A stretch of 64,000 bases of DNA from Formicarius rufipectus (lineage: Eukaryota > Chordata > Aves > Passeriformes > Formicariidae). Every line of letters starts with the position of its first letter. The first letter of the stretch is position 1. The translations under genes were made by a program, and so were the position numbers. The DNA lies in NCBI GenBank assembly GCA_013399695.1, contig VXAU01003549.1, positions 1,771,048-1,835,047 on the forward strand, written 5' to 3'. Shown one piece after another: positions 24,261 through 36,959 of the stretch. Under the pieces are notes generated by a model. That model had not been told where the DNA came from. It was given only the letters and a program-made list of their open reading frames with translations, and did not search any database.

Positions 24261-27200
24261 GGACATCACAGGATACCTTCAGGTAACCAAGGCTACTGAG
24301 CAAAAACAGTAAGGTTCTCCCAAAAATCTTCTGGGACAAAAGCAGTGAGTTTTGGAACTGCTGCACAACTAGGAGAATGCAGACAAGTCACTGAGCTGGT
24401 TCCACCATGGGACTCGACAAAGTCACACATCACTGTAGACTGGACACAGTAATATGTTGCTGAGTGTCCTTTCAATTCCATGTCCTAAAGGCTTAGTGCC
24501 TTTCCTCGGGTACTCACAGACTGTGTTTAATTTCAAGAGAAAAGTAAATTTCACAGCCAGATTTGGTCTGCATCTACACTGAAATTGCTCTGTGTTGAAG
24601 GGAAACAGTATACAAAGATGTAGATTTTGGACTTGCTTTATTCCAGTAAATTCTCCTTGCAGAGTTTCTCCTGTGCCTTCATTCTTGACATTTCTGGGGC
24701 CCTCTCATAGGTGGTCTGGACATTGTTGTCACGTACAGCAGCTTGAAGAAAACAAGCCAGGGGTCCTGAGGACTACTCTGATAGCTGAGAACATCTGTAG
24801 CACACTAAAACACTAAATATGCTCCTCTAGGTTAAATGGGAGTGGACAGGCTAAAGACTCTGACGAGTCGGTTTGGTTTTTTTACTGCTTTATATTTAAT
24901 ACCAAGGATGGGACAGAAATCATCTACTGAGAAAGAATATTATTCTACTCCTCAAGGATGCACCAAATTTACATTTCTGCTTTAGTACAGTGAAGAACTT
25001 CCAGGCCTGTGCACCAAGGGTGGGCTCAAGAGAAGGGTTCAGTCCACCATCACTGGTTTGAATTCAAGGACTCCAACTTTCTCTCCTAATCAGAAACAGC
25101 TCAGTATTATCATAGATCTCCTGGTATCATGCAGATGTAGAGCATGCCTCATATTTCAGAAGCTCACCAAGGATTTATTAAAGTATTAATTAAAATCTCA
25201 TTTGGTTATGATTATCACATGCTGGAGGAAGCATCCAGTTTCATTTCAAACAGTTCATTTAGACTCTCTGAAGACATTCCATCCCTTAAAACAAAACTAG
25301 CAGTCCAAAGAAAGAAAACTATATCATTATTTATGACACTACATTACAATTCAGAAGTGATTATCTCTGTTTCTATTCTCTTTAACAATATGATGAAACA
25401 TGCTGACTGTGTTAATTGTTTGCCAAGGCTATTTATGCAGGGTACAACTTCAGCGTAGTTCCAGTAAATTTCTGATGTGTCTTTGCCTCTACAGATTTCA
25501 TTTTCTCTGCTTTTGCTTAATGTACCTAAAAATGAAAATTGTGGGTAGTCCCTGAAAAGCAAGACACATGCTCATATTTATATCAGAAGCAGATCATGCC
25601 TTCAAGAAATTGAAGTGTGCTGAAGTGTGCTAATTTCTGTCTGTGGCTAGAGTTAGCTGCTAGATACCCATTGTATTTGTTTTATATATAGGCCCACAGA
25701 GCTGAAAGCATCAAAAGGATGTTGCATGAGTATAAAGCAGCTCCCTCAAACCTCACTTGATTCCTTATGTGAACTTCATTTAGGTTTCTGCAGTTAGGGA
25801 GTATTCAGTGCTGCTGCTCCCCTGCTCCACACTGCCCAACATTCACAGCCCTGTGCTCTCCATGCTTGGCCACAGCACCTTCCTGGCCACAGCCACACCA
25901 GCGAGGGCACTGGAGGGGACTCTCACTGCTTTGGAAACTGCACTCCCTGTGCTCTAAGTGCTAATAAGTAAACTAAGTGGTCTAGCCCCAGCAAGTTTAT
26001 TTTTCCACACAATACAAATCCTTGCTGCTTTTTTGAATTTGGCAGCAAGGTATTTCTGTAAACTCTTTGCACGTGTGGACAGTACTTTTGCAAATGTGGA
26101 AAGCATAACACCACCAGATGCCCTGCAGGTTCTGGCAGCCCACACATAGACCAACTCCATTTCATTGCTGGTGGCAGCAGGAGAAAGCAGATTACAGGCC
26201 CAGGCAGCCAGTCCAGTCCCTCACAAAGGCATCTCTCAAAGCCAGGGAAATCACCCCACAATCACCACAGGTAGAGTAAAATCATCAGCCTTAGACCATG
26301 ATGGTTTCAGCACTGATAAATAGTGAAAGCAGAACACACAGGTTTTCATTTTACAGCCCCCTAAAATCTTGTCAACATCTGTGCAGACACAGGAAGTCCC
26401 TTCTAGGCTAGTTAAACAATAGGCTTGTTTGCCTAGTTCACTTTTACAACAAAATATTTACAAAAGCAGCCCATCCTACAGGGATGATTAGAGAATAGAC
26501 AATCTGAGGAAAACTCAGCTAGAAGGAAAGATTAGGCAGACGTGGGAAGTGCAAAACAGCTCCTGCTAGTCTGTGTTGATGGAAAAATCACAACCCAGCA
26601 GGGATCTGGGGTGCCCAGCCTTACCATTTGTACCCCAGTCCTGCTGCTCCTGGTGGCCTCTTCATCCTGAAAAGCTGCAAGAGGACACCACCTTTTCCCA
26701 GGAGTTACTGAAAGGCTCAGCTGGAGACCAAGTTCCCCTGAATAGCCCAGATCAATTAAGTACTCTCAGACTGAACAAAAGACAATTTCAGAGATGCCCC
26801 TCAGGAACGGGAACAGCTGGGGAGAGAGCTGGCAGGTAGCGATGCTCTGAGTTAGGGAGATGCCCCAGCCCTGACAGGGCACAGAGGACCCTGGGGACTG
26901 CCAAAGGCTTCCTGAGACACAGACATCCACCACAGCATTCATTTTGCTCTATGCAGACATGGACTCAGAGACACAACCTCTAAACTTATTTCTTCTCACT
27001 ACATTACATGGGCTGAGATCTGTTGCACTCCAGCAGCACTTATGGAAAAAAACCTTTCTAAAAGCAACCACTCGGCTCATTTCTGTTTCTTGTGCCAAAG
27101 CACACATTCAGATAGAATATTTTACCTTTAGTTATTCCTCCTCTTATTACCTAGCACATTACTGCCAGTATTTCCAGCAGCTGCCTATTCAGTAGTACCA

Positions 27201-28960
27201 CCTGCAGGCAGAACAGTTGCCCCAGCAGTGCTCTATCAGGGGTGCCAGAACCCTCAGGACCAAAGCAGCTTTAGGTGAAGCCTTCTCTTAGAGCTCCTCT
27301 GTCATCCCATGCACCCATGATCCTTTAACTCTGCTCTCTACATTCCTGAATAATATGGATATACTATGTCTTGTACATTTGCTGTATGTGCATACATATA
27401 TATGTTGCATGCCTTGCAGCTCACTGAAATATTAAAACTGATTTTTTTTATGATAAATAAAAATGTCTTTAATGTTTTTGAAGGACTTTATGTTGCTCTT
27501 CCTGAACTCTGTCATCTCCCCGGACAGATGCTGTGCAAAGAAAGGAAAGCTCTCCTCAAGCCCTCTTGCAAAACACCTTGCCAAGGAAGGATGCAAACAT
27601 TTTCTCTATGGTGTCTCAGGTAAAACTGATGATAATTACAAAACTACCTACCCTCATTACACTTGCCCTCTGGGAAATGAGCTGAAAAACTTATTCCAGA
27701 GCATCCATCAGATTCTAAATCCTTTTACCACTAATTACCAAGATTTGACTAAATATAGCAAGTTATCCAGGTTTACTATCACACTCAAAATATCTGTGGG
27801 GTTTTTGGTTGGTTTTTGTTATTCTAAAGAATGAATTTTTTTTAAGAGTATCAGTCAGAATGGAGGGTGGAAGGGGTCTGAATTAGCAATGTTTTGGTGT
27901 GTCCATTTGCAGCTTTCCAGGTCAGACATGCTTCACAACAGCACAGTAACCCCAGAAAAGCCCCTGCCTCCATGGAGCAGCACCTGGGGGCAGGTAAATA
28001 AAGCTGCACTCTCTTACAGTGAGGCAAGTGATTAGATTCATTGCCCCTATGAATATCACTGACAATTTCATTAAATTGTAGCATGAAGCTCTCTACAGTC
28101 TCACTTTGCTGCTTCCAGCTATACAGAACACATGTAGCCTCTGACTCTTTTTCTGGCACTGAAAGGCCACAGGATTATCACATGTTTGGGGAATGCTCAT
28201 GAGGGGACATATATGTTTTCCATGCAAACAGCCAGCTCAGCACTACACAGAACAGTCTATCTACACATTCCTTCCCCTTCTGCTGGTTGTGAGATTTTTC
28301 TGCATAACACCTAACACTGCCAGCATTTGGGGTACAGATGCAATAATAGCTGTTTCTGATGGGCTGGTTACATCATTCCCAGCTGCTGCAGCAAACCTCG
28401 GGGCTGCTGTTCTTAATTTGGGCTACAATGTATCTTCAGTGCTGCTCTTCATAGAGAAAGATAGAAGAGCTTTTTTTTTTTCCCCACTGTCATCAGCAAA
28501 AATCAAGAGACAAAGTTCACACATTGCCTGCACTGTCCCAAGGTGGCAAAATTACCATGTAATGACATTTATAGAGGACAGACAGACTTGTCTGAGGCTG
28601 GAGTCCATAAAGCTGAGGAGCTGACAACATGAAGATAGACACTTGCTCTAAGCCCTGCTGCCCTGGGTCAGTCCCCAGAATGCCCTGAAGGCAGCTGCCC
28701 CTGGGCAAAGAAGCCCATCAGAGGTCAAGAGTGATCAGGTGTGGCTCTGCCAGAGCAGCAAGAAAGGGTGAAAGCCAAAGTGTGTTGGACTTCCTGTCCC
28801 TTAAACTCTCACTTTCCAGTTTGATCCCACCCCAAGACAGCTGCAGCCAGTGCTCTGCTGTCATCTAGATTCAATTGCCTTCAAAATAAGAAATGCTTTT
28901 GCACTGCCACCCATGGCATGGTGGCATGGAACTAAAAGCAGAATAGAAAAAAGTCTATAC

Positions 28961-28981
28961 ATATGCATAATCATTTGCATA
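28961..28981. promoter_or_regulatory. Octamer-type POU motifs
   Basis: ATGCATAAT at 28963-28971 followed by the octamer ATTTGCAT at 28973-28980, in DNA without genes. Two POU-type sites side by side may mark an enhancer, but short AT-rich motifs are common by chance. Confidence 0.25.
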
Positions 28982-31900
28982 ACTGTCTAAAGTTCTTAAG
29001 AGACTGCATGGGAAAGAGACATGGAAGTTTCACAGATTTTCAGCATGACTCAGGGGGCATCCAAACAGCAAATGTGACTCATGGACTGTGTAGGCACGTA
29101 CAGGTATGTGGGTAGGCTTCTGGAAGCCATATGGTTTCCTGCAGGAGCTGAATATCAGCACGGTGGTGGGGAGAAGAAATGTGACGTTTTATCACATAAC
29201 AAGCCACTTAAGCACTGCCTGTCCAAGATCTGCTAATGGAGTGGAGCCTGTGAGGGCTCCCACCAGTACTGCAGAATAGCCTGGCTCCTCTAAAGAGCAG
29301 GATCTATTTACAGGAAACTCTTCGGAGCACAATGAAATTTAAAGGGGTGAGAGTTAATTATATTCCAAAATAATTTGATTTTGTTGAAACTAGTCTTTGA
29401 AGAACTCTACAGGAGGCCACAATCTGGCAGAAAAGGAACATTATGTGGGACCCTGGCAATATTTAGGCTTTATGAAAGCAGCTGGAAGCAATTTCATCTG
29501 AACTCTGAGTATGTTTAAAAATGCACAACCAAGCTTAGATCCAGAACAGGATACCTACCCCACAGAGCTAAAGAACTTGTACCTGTTATCCCTGTCTAAA
29601 TGTGCTGTGAAACACTAGTTAAATACCCAGGTACACTCCTCCAATTAAAGAAGGGACTTGCTGCAGTTGCCAGTTCCTGACACAGGACAGCACACAGACC
29701 CACTGTCTGCTGAGGATGAGTTAAGTATGTAAAGCTCCTACACCACCAGAGAAGTCCATGCCCACCCTCTGCCCCTCCCAAGAGCCACAAGAATTTACAA
29801 GAATCTCCCTGCTGTTCTGCAGGGAGAAAGAACAAGGAGGTACAACAGACATGGATATTGTGATTTCACACAACTAGCACGAGCTGGGGCAGACACTTGT
29901 CAACCAAGGGGAACTGCACATGATAAATATACACTGTCCCTTCTTATTGACAGCTGCAGCCTTTTATTTCCTGCAAGGCAAAAGCACATTGAAGGAAAAG
30001 AGTGGATGTTTTTCCCCAATATTTTTCCTACAAGCAAATTCTTTCCCGTCTCTAGAGACCAAAACAAACTGAAGAGGAGGGGTTAAGTAGCAGCTATAGT
30101 TATGACCCTCGAAAGATTATTTTTAGGAATAGCCAGCATCAGTGCAACATAGCATCTGGTAGGCATGGTACACTTGCTCCTGCAGCTTCAGTCTTAACTC
30201 TGATACAAGCAAGACATAAATAAAAAAGACAGAATAGATTCATGTTTATTTTGCCAGTCAAAGGTACCTATGGACAGGAGATTTGCATCCAGCTTTGGAC
30301 CTAATGGTCCAAACATGAGAGACATGAGACATATCCATGCTCACAGCAAACCTGATCTCCTGCAGAGTTGGGGGTCACACCTCTTCACAGGGCAGGCCCT
30401 TGGAGTCCCTCTCCAAAGACAATTTATATCAAAAATGGGGTCTGTTTTGCCTGAAAGTGTGAAAGACATAGACAAAGTCTGTGTAGTGGGATACAAGTCT
30501 CCTTTTGAGATCTTTACTTAAAGAGATAATTACTCAAGAGCATTTTGCCAAGGGCACATGCATCACTGTGGTTTCCACAGTACTGGAAAACCCCTTCTCC
30601 CCACAGTGGAGATATCTGTGTATACTATAGGATTATATTCTGTTTTGGGGGTGAGAATTTTGCTGATAAATGCTTATAGATGAAGTAATACCATTCTGTC
30701 AGTGCTGCTTTTACATTATAGCAGATTCAGTGAAGTAAAAGGGACAGAGACAACCATCTTGATCTAACAATACTTGAGAAAAACTGGAATGACAGAAATA
30801 AAGCACTAGTCTCCAGGCTGTCAGAATATCTGAACTGATGTGGGAAGAGGAAGGAAGAAAGCAGAGGGAGAACAGTCTACAAGAATTGTTATGAACCCCA
30901 AAAGTTAAACTTTCAAAAACTCAAGTATGAACACTGAATAGGGAGCCTCACATTCAGAAGCTGATTAGGGTGCCTGTCCACTACATCCTGTGGAAGCATC
31001 CTGCAGAAGCAACATCATCCACTTTCAAACACATAGCTGATACTATTTTAGCAGGAGCCTTGGAGAGGTTGGTACTCTGTCTTTTAGATAGTAGATGTAT
31101 AGAATATGGATTAGAGAATCTCTTCCAGCTCCCTGTACAATTATGGCACCTCATGACTTCAAAATTACAGAGCAGTTAAGCTAAAAAAGGAAATATTTTC
31201 CCACCTGCCAGAAATCTGCCAGATCTGCTCGGACATGGCCTGTGTCCCAGCAGTGGGCAGGGAGGCATGAGGGCAGTACTCAGTGGCAGAAGTACTGCTG
31301 TGAGAGAAAGCTGCTCGACTTACCCCTATACACTCCTTGCCCTGCCCCTAAAAAGGCTGTTTCCTGGCTGCTCAGGCACCTCTCAGGTGCCCTTGGTCAT
31401 CTACCACCTGAGCCAGTTTATATCCAGGACACTTCAGGCACACCAGCAAAAACAAAGCAGGCAGTTACCAGCAGCATGTGAAGTGAGTACAAACCCCTGT
31501 GCAGGTGGTACATCTAGTTCATGTGTAGTTGATGCATTCCATACTTCATTCTTGACCTGGCCAGATCAAACCTTTCAGAAGCAAGGCAAGCACTACTAAC
31601 GAGACAAGCCCTGAAAGTCTTGTGCAGCTTTTAGATGCTAATCTTTCCCCAGAATCAGCAATTAATTAATTTTAATTTAACAAGTTGTCTCTGTAAGAGC
31701 TTGAACATAACTGATCATGAAATAAACAATCCAATTCTATCTCCCTAATACTGAAATTATCTTCACAAGCAGCTGGGTCCCTGCCTTCATTGGAAGGGAA
31801 GAGCGCTGAGCTCTGCTCCAGGGATGGCACATTCCCTAAGGAACAACCTGGCAAGGTACTGCATTCCAAGTGTTAGAGACTGCCTAAGTCCAGTGCTGAT

Positions 31901-32342
31901 CTATTGGAGGGGTTTCACTGCAGCAGCACAGCCCAGGAAGGGCAGGATTACAGGGTCAGAAGGGATGCAAGACCTTTTTAAAAGAAAGCTCAATGCACGT
32001 TTAGTAAGTCACTCCTTGCAGACTCAGCTCCATGTCATATTTCTATGTGCCCTTCCCACCCTGAGGAAAAGCAAGAGAAGTGCCAGGTTGTGGTAAGAAG
32101 GCAGTGGGCATGCTGGGATCCTCCCTGTGGGAAGTTCAGGCTTGTCTGCACCTCACTGCTACTCAGAGCAGCCCAGTAGACACTCACAGTGGTCAGGCTG
32201 GCATGGGGTGGAAGCCAAGTCTGCATGCACAGAGCAGGTTTTTGTGGCACTCCATTAACTCCAGGCTATTCCCTTCTGTACTCCCAAGGGGTGACTCAGG
32301 CTTGAGGGACAGAGCTCTGCAGACACCCCAAGTCCTGCCTCT

Positions 32343-32386
32343 GTACAGAAAAAAAGCTGCCTCAGTACAGAAAAAAAGCTGCCTCA
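32343..32386. repeat. Perfect 22-bp tandem duplication
   Basis: The 22-bp unit at 32343-32364 (starting GTACAG, then seven A, then GCTGCCTCA) is repeated exactly at 32365-32386. Both copies have seven A in the central run. Confidence 0.95.
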
Positions 32387-35300
32387 GTGTCTGTGCAAGG
32401 CTTTGGCACTTTGGCTTTATGTGTTGTGGAAAGGATCAGAGAGTCTGTGATGTGGGCTCAAGATTTCTCCTGCAATCTCTGTGGCAAGCTAGTTGCTGTT
32501 TATTACCAACAATTGTGCAGGTCTTGTTAATTTTCAACTCAGGCCATCAGCCTTTTAAGAGAGTAGTGCTGAGGGCTCCTCAAGCACGAAATTCTCACAG
32601 TATTGAACAGCATCATAAGGGGCTGTTTAAGAGACAAATAACACAGAGGTCTGGTAAGGGCCAGGAGGGATTAGGAAGCAGATAGTAGCTATTTTACTAC
32701 TAACAAGAGGTGTTACATTCCATCACCTCTTTGGCTGTGGCAGTTGACTCTCACAAAGACCAGGACTGCTGGGCAAGGCAGGACAAGCAGAAGAGTTGCA
32801 ATGCCTCCGTCCCGTGTTTTTTTTTTTTTTGGTACCTGCTGAGAAGCCCATGGGGCAGCTGAACCTCCAGGGGAAGTTCATTTGCAGCTGGTCACTGAAG
32901 TTTCCAGCCTTTCTGCAAAACAGTCCTTCAAGTGACACCCTTTGAAATTCTGGCAGAGCAAGAAAAAGAGCTCCATCTCCTCATTCTTCCAACAGCTCTG
33001 CCTGAAGGAGACAAAAAAAGAATGGGATGAGGCCAAGCTCCACCAAAGAAAGAGGCAGGACACATTATCTGTGTTTTTGTGGCCTAGACATATGTTCAGG
33101 CAAGATCTACATGACACTGTCGCCTCATCTTGTGAACAAAGATATTTCCTGTTGCTGAGAGAAGAGCCATCACACCGATACATGATACTTGACTGAATTT
33201 TTTTATTCTGACACCATAATAATTGTTTTATGTAACATTCCCAAAGGTGGGGTTTGTAGCAAATCTGAGTTTTACACTATTTTCTTTCATTCAAATGTCA
33301 TGATGTTGCATATATGACTCTGCAGCATGCCTACCTTCTCACTGCCCCCTCCCAGAGGAATGGGAGCAAGAGCAGCTATACTGAGCTGCAGATTGCTTTG
33401 TGGCTGTCCCTGATGGATGATGGTGACATAAGCTGGCTGTCTTGGGGATTTCACATAAGCTGAAGCTTGGAAGTCTGAGCTACAGAGAAGCAGCATCAAA
33501 GCACTCAGGAGCCTGAAATAGGAAGGAGGAGGCAAATGGGCTGAAGTGGCTCAGAAGCACTAGATCTGGTCAGCAGATTAAATAAAAATTGTTGTGAATG
33601 TAGGATTGGTCTAACCCAGCCCAGCAAGACAGATGAGATATCCTGCAGAGTACTGTGAGCACAGACAGCAGAGTGGTCCTAAGTAAAAATAAAGTCTTTG
33701 AATATCTCCCCAGCTCTCCCTGCAACCAAAACAAGAAATCCCAAATCAAAGCCTCATTCAGTTAAAAGCTATTAGTTCCAAAAGTATTTTGGGGCAATTG
33801 GAAGATGTAAGTTTTGAAGCAGTTAAACAAAGGTGACAGTGAACTGAAATGAAAGAAGTGAGTACAGAGGGCTCTGAAAGCACCTTCTACACCATCAGAG
33901 AGATCTGGATTGACACCCAGATCCAAACAAGGCTCGCAGAGATCACATGGAATTTAAAGCATAGTTTCAGTCTCAGTTACAGTCATGCTAAAATTACTGA
34001 AACCAGAATCAAAGGTGTGCAGCTGCAGAACCCCCTTCAGGGACAGATCATCAACCTGTGCAGGCTGACATCCAGGTGACAGGGGCAGGGCAGGAGGGGA
34101 AAAAAAAAAAAAAATCAAACAAAAAAAATAGGAACCAGGAACGAAAACTCAAGCTTTGACTTGCTAATACACCCTCTCAGTGTGAAGCTACAGCAGCAGC
34201 ATGCAGGTGTGTTTTCTGTATGTGTGTGGAGGGGGCAGGGATGAAGTCACTGAACTGCTGTTGTCACATTCAGGGGTGACTGGCAGAGTTTAGGAAGAGG
34301 AAGTGTTCATCACCCTGACGAGCTGAATGCAAACAGCAATGAGAAATGCTGTCACTTCATTGCTAAATCCAAACCAACACATTCACCTTTAATCTACTGC
34401 ATTTTAAAAAGCATTAGTCAGACTAGGCACATGACGCTGGTTACCCCAGAAGGAACTGTAAGTAAAGCTTAGAGGCTCCTAAGCAGTTTATAGGCTATAT
34501 GTTATGCTCAAGTGCCTCCTCTTAGTAAAAACCCATGAAATCCTTCATCTCCAACACCTTCAGGAACGACAGAACCAGAACTGACAACCAGACACGCAAG
34601 AAGCTGACGCAAATCACAAGGTCAACACCCAGCACAGAGACACCACCTTGCAGCAGAGCAGATGCTCCTGCAGGGCAGTCCCACCATCAGCACAGGCACA
34701 GAGGCACTTGAACACCTTTCTCATTACCTCTGTTTCTACATCAGTATGTGATACCTCCCAGACCTCCTGGACTGCACATCTGTCCCTATTCAGCACACCA
34801 GTCACTCTGGACTGAGGTTCACTGCCCTTGAGACCAAGAGAACTTACATCTGAGTGAGAGCCTCACTAAGCAGGTAAAAAACACACAGTCATGAAAGAAT
34901 GGTAAAGAAAATAATCCTAGTAGGAACTGGGGGAGAACTCCCAGCAAGGAACTGGCTCAGGCTTGATGCCTCTGTTGGAGATGGCTGGACACAATTCCCT
35001 TTGCAGATCAGCATTATTCATATGTAAATCAAAAGCTGGTTCAAAGGCTTCTGTTGAATTCTTGATTCCCCCTGACTCTGGCTTTCAGTTTTTCCTCTTT
35101 ATACCAAGAGCTTAGTCAGAAGTCTTTTAAATCACTGGAAACATCTCAATTATATTATTAACCCGAACGTGAATATCTGCAAACTGCAACCAGGGGAGTC
35201 TTTGGCTGCACAAGTTTGAGGGTATAGAGGAAGCTTGTATGCTATTAATTTTTTAATCTGACAGAGAAAGCTAAAACCAGCTGTGATCCTCTCTGCCAGT

Positions 35301-36639
35301 TCCTCCAAGGGCACAGCAGCCACTAATGTTGCACTGTGCCCACACAATCACATGCACCTCATGGCTATGTGGGGAAGTTTGAATCCCCTCTGTTAAAGGA
35401 AGGAATTGCACAGGAGGTGGTTTTTGCATCCTTAGAGGCAACTTGGCAAGGCTCAAAAATGCTTTGTCCCGCAGGCAAGGCTTTGCTGGAGTGCCCCATC
35501 ACCTGATCCGCATGAATAAGCCTTTTCCTCTTTAAGCTTCACTCTCAGCTGATGGACCATGAACTGCTGAGCCCCAACTGAAAGGGCAGGGCTGAGGGAG
35601 GTAGGAGAGCAGAGGAGTTAAACTGTCACCAGCCAAGGGCAGGAGAGCAGAGATTTATCTGCCTGAGGAGCAGAGACAAAGGTGAGGGCAGTTACAGAGT
35701 CAGGGAGAAGGGAGTGCACAGAGACAGGAGGCTGCAGTGCCACAAGATGCCCATTCAGAGGGACACAGGGTGATGGGTGACAGAGCCTGTGAAAAACGAA
35801 CAGATAAAAAAAATATCAACCAAACAGATGCTAATTTACAACAAATCTCTAAGAAACATGTATTGATCCCAAATTCCCAATTCCAAACGGCAAATTGATC
35901 ACCACTAAGAAACAAAAAAACAGCTGAGCTGAGGAATTCAGGAGGAAAAAAAAACTCTTACACTGCTCTGGAACTTGTGTCTCATACAAAAGGGGTCTGG
36001 AGCAGCACTGCCAGCCAGAGCCCCCACAGAACCACCTTAGAGTAGCTGGAGCATGCAGAGACTTCCAGTGGAATGGAATAGGGAATAAAAGCAAAGGGAC
36101 CAATACCTGCCAGGTCAAAAGCATCTGGTTAACACCTCCAGTCCAGCAATCCTAATAACACCTCACAGGAGGTATTAAACAAATAGACAAGTTTAGTCAT
36201 CTACATGAGAAAACTTAGATCAAAAGGAGGAGAAGGGAGGGTCTTTCTACAGAGAAAATGGGGTAAATGCTAATTCCAGGATGGCCCCAAGCCAAGTTAA
36301 TTCTTTGCCTTACTTTTAAACAACAAAAAAAAAAAACAAACAGTAATGTCAGATATGACATAAAAGACAAGATGAATAATATGATAAACAGCAACTGGAA
36401 TTCACTTTTTCAGAGCAGGGGAAAAAGCATAGTTTTGCATACTGGATATATGCTGACAAATGAAGCTGCAGAAATTGCAGTATTTGATCACACCTGGGAG
36501 ATTAGTATATGACCAGGGAAATGCAAAGCAATATCTATTCATAAGAAGGGAGAATTGATGAGGAAAGGTTGAGGCCTGATAATTGAACTGCAGTGGAAAT
36601 CCAGCTCTTAAAACAAATTTCGAAATAGCACAAGCTAAT

Positions 36640-36940
36640 GAAGAATACAATAACATGAAATTGTGGACTTCATAAAGAGAAATTTTGTCAGACTTTGTTC
36701 TTTCTTCCTTTGAAAGTCAAATGAAGACTTGGAGCTCATCCCTTTGGACTTCAGAGTAGCAGCTGATGCATCATCAAAGGGGGATTAGCAAATTGAAGAT
36801 TCTTCTGCTAAAAAGCAAAGCAGTGAAACAAAGTAGAAAGGAACTGACTACAAGAGAGGCGATAGAAAACAGTGTTGAGAAAGGCAGGATGAGCCTGAAG
36901 AGGAATCACTACCACAGGTCTGTAGGGGTCTACTGTCAAG
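36640..36940 (+). mobile_element. Ancient CR1/L3-like LINE fragment (ORF2 middle region)
   Basis: The order of blocks follows the reverse-transcriptase region of CR1 and L3 elements. There is a 'CATAAAGAGAAATTTTGTCA' stretch (the K.NFV.LCS-like part), then a block like the 'ts.GLR.AADASSKGGLAN' part, then 'GGTCTGTAGGGGTCTACTGT' near the end, like the 'PQGSVLGP' motif. Many substitutions and indels are present. I recognise it by general layout only. Confidence 0.45.
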
Positions 36941-36959
36941 TTTGATATTTTGTTTGTGT

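Larger units (their letters stand above)
24370..36630. other. Intergenic DNA, no gene recognised
   Basis: Mixed AT-rich unique sequence. Items found in it are a 10-bp tandem repeat at 25611-25630 (TGAAGTGTGC twice), octamer-like motifs at 28961-28980 and the 22-bp tandem duplication at 32343-32386. T or A runs occur near 28470, 32815 and 34100. Open frames of up to 201 codons (32080-32685) show no family resemblance. Confidence 0.6.

Noticed and set aside
32080..32685. 201-codon plus-strand frame
   Set aside because: No recognisable domain, codon pattern or splice partner, and it spans the recent 22-bp duplication. Treated as chance.
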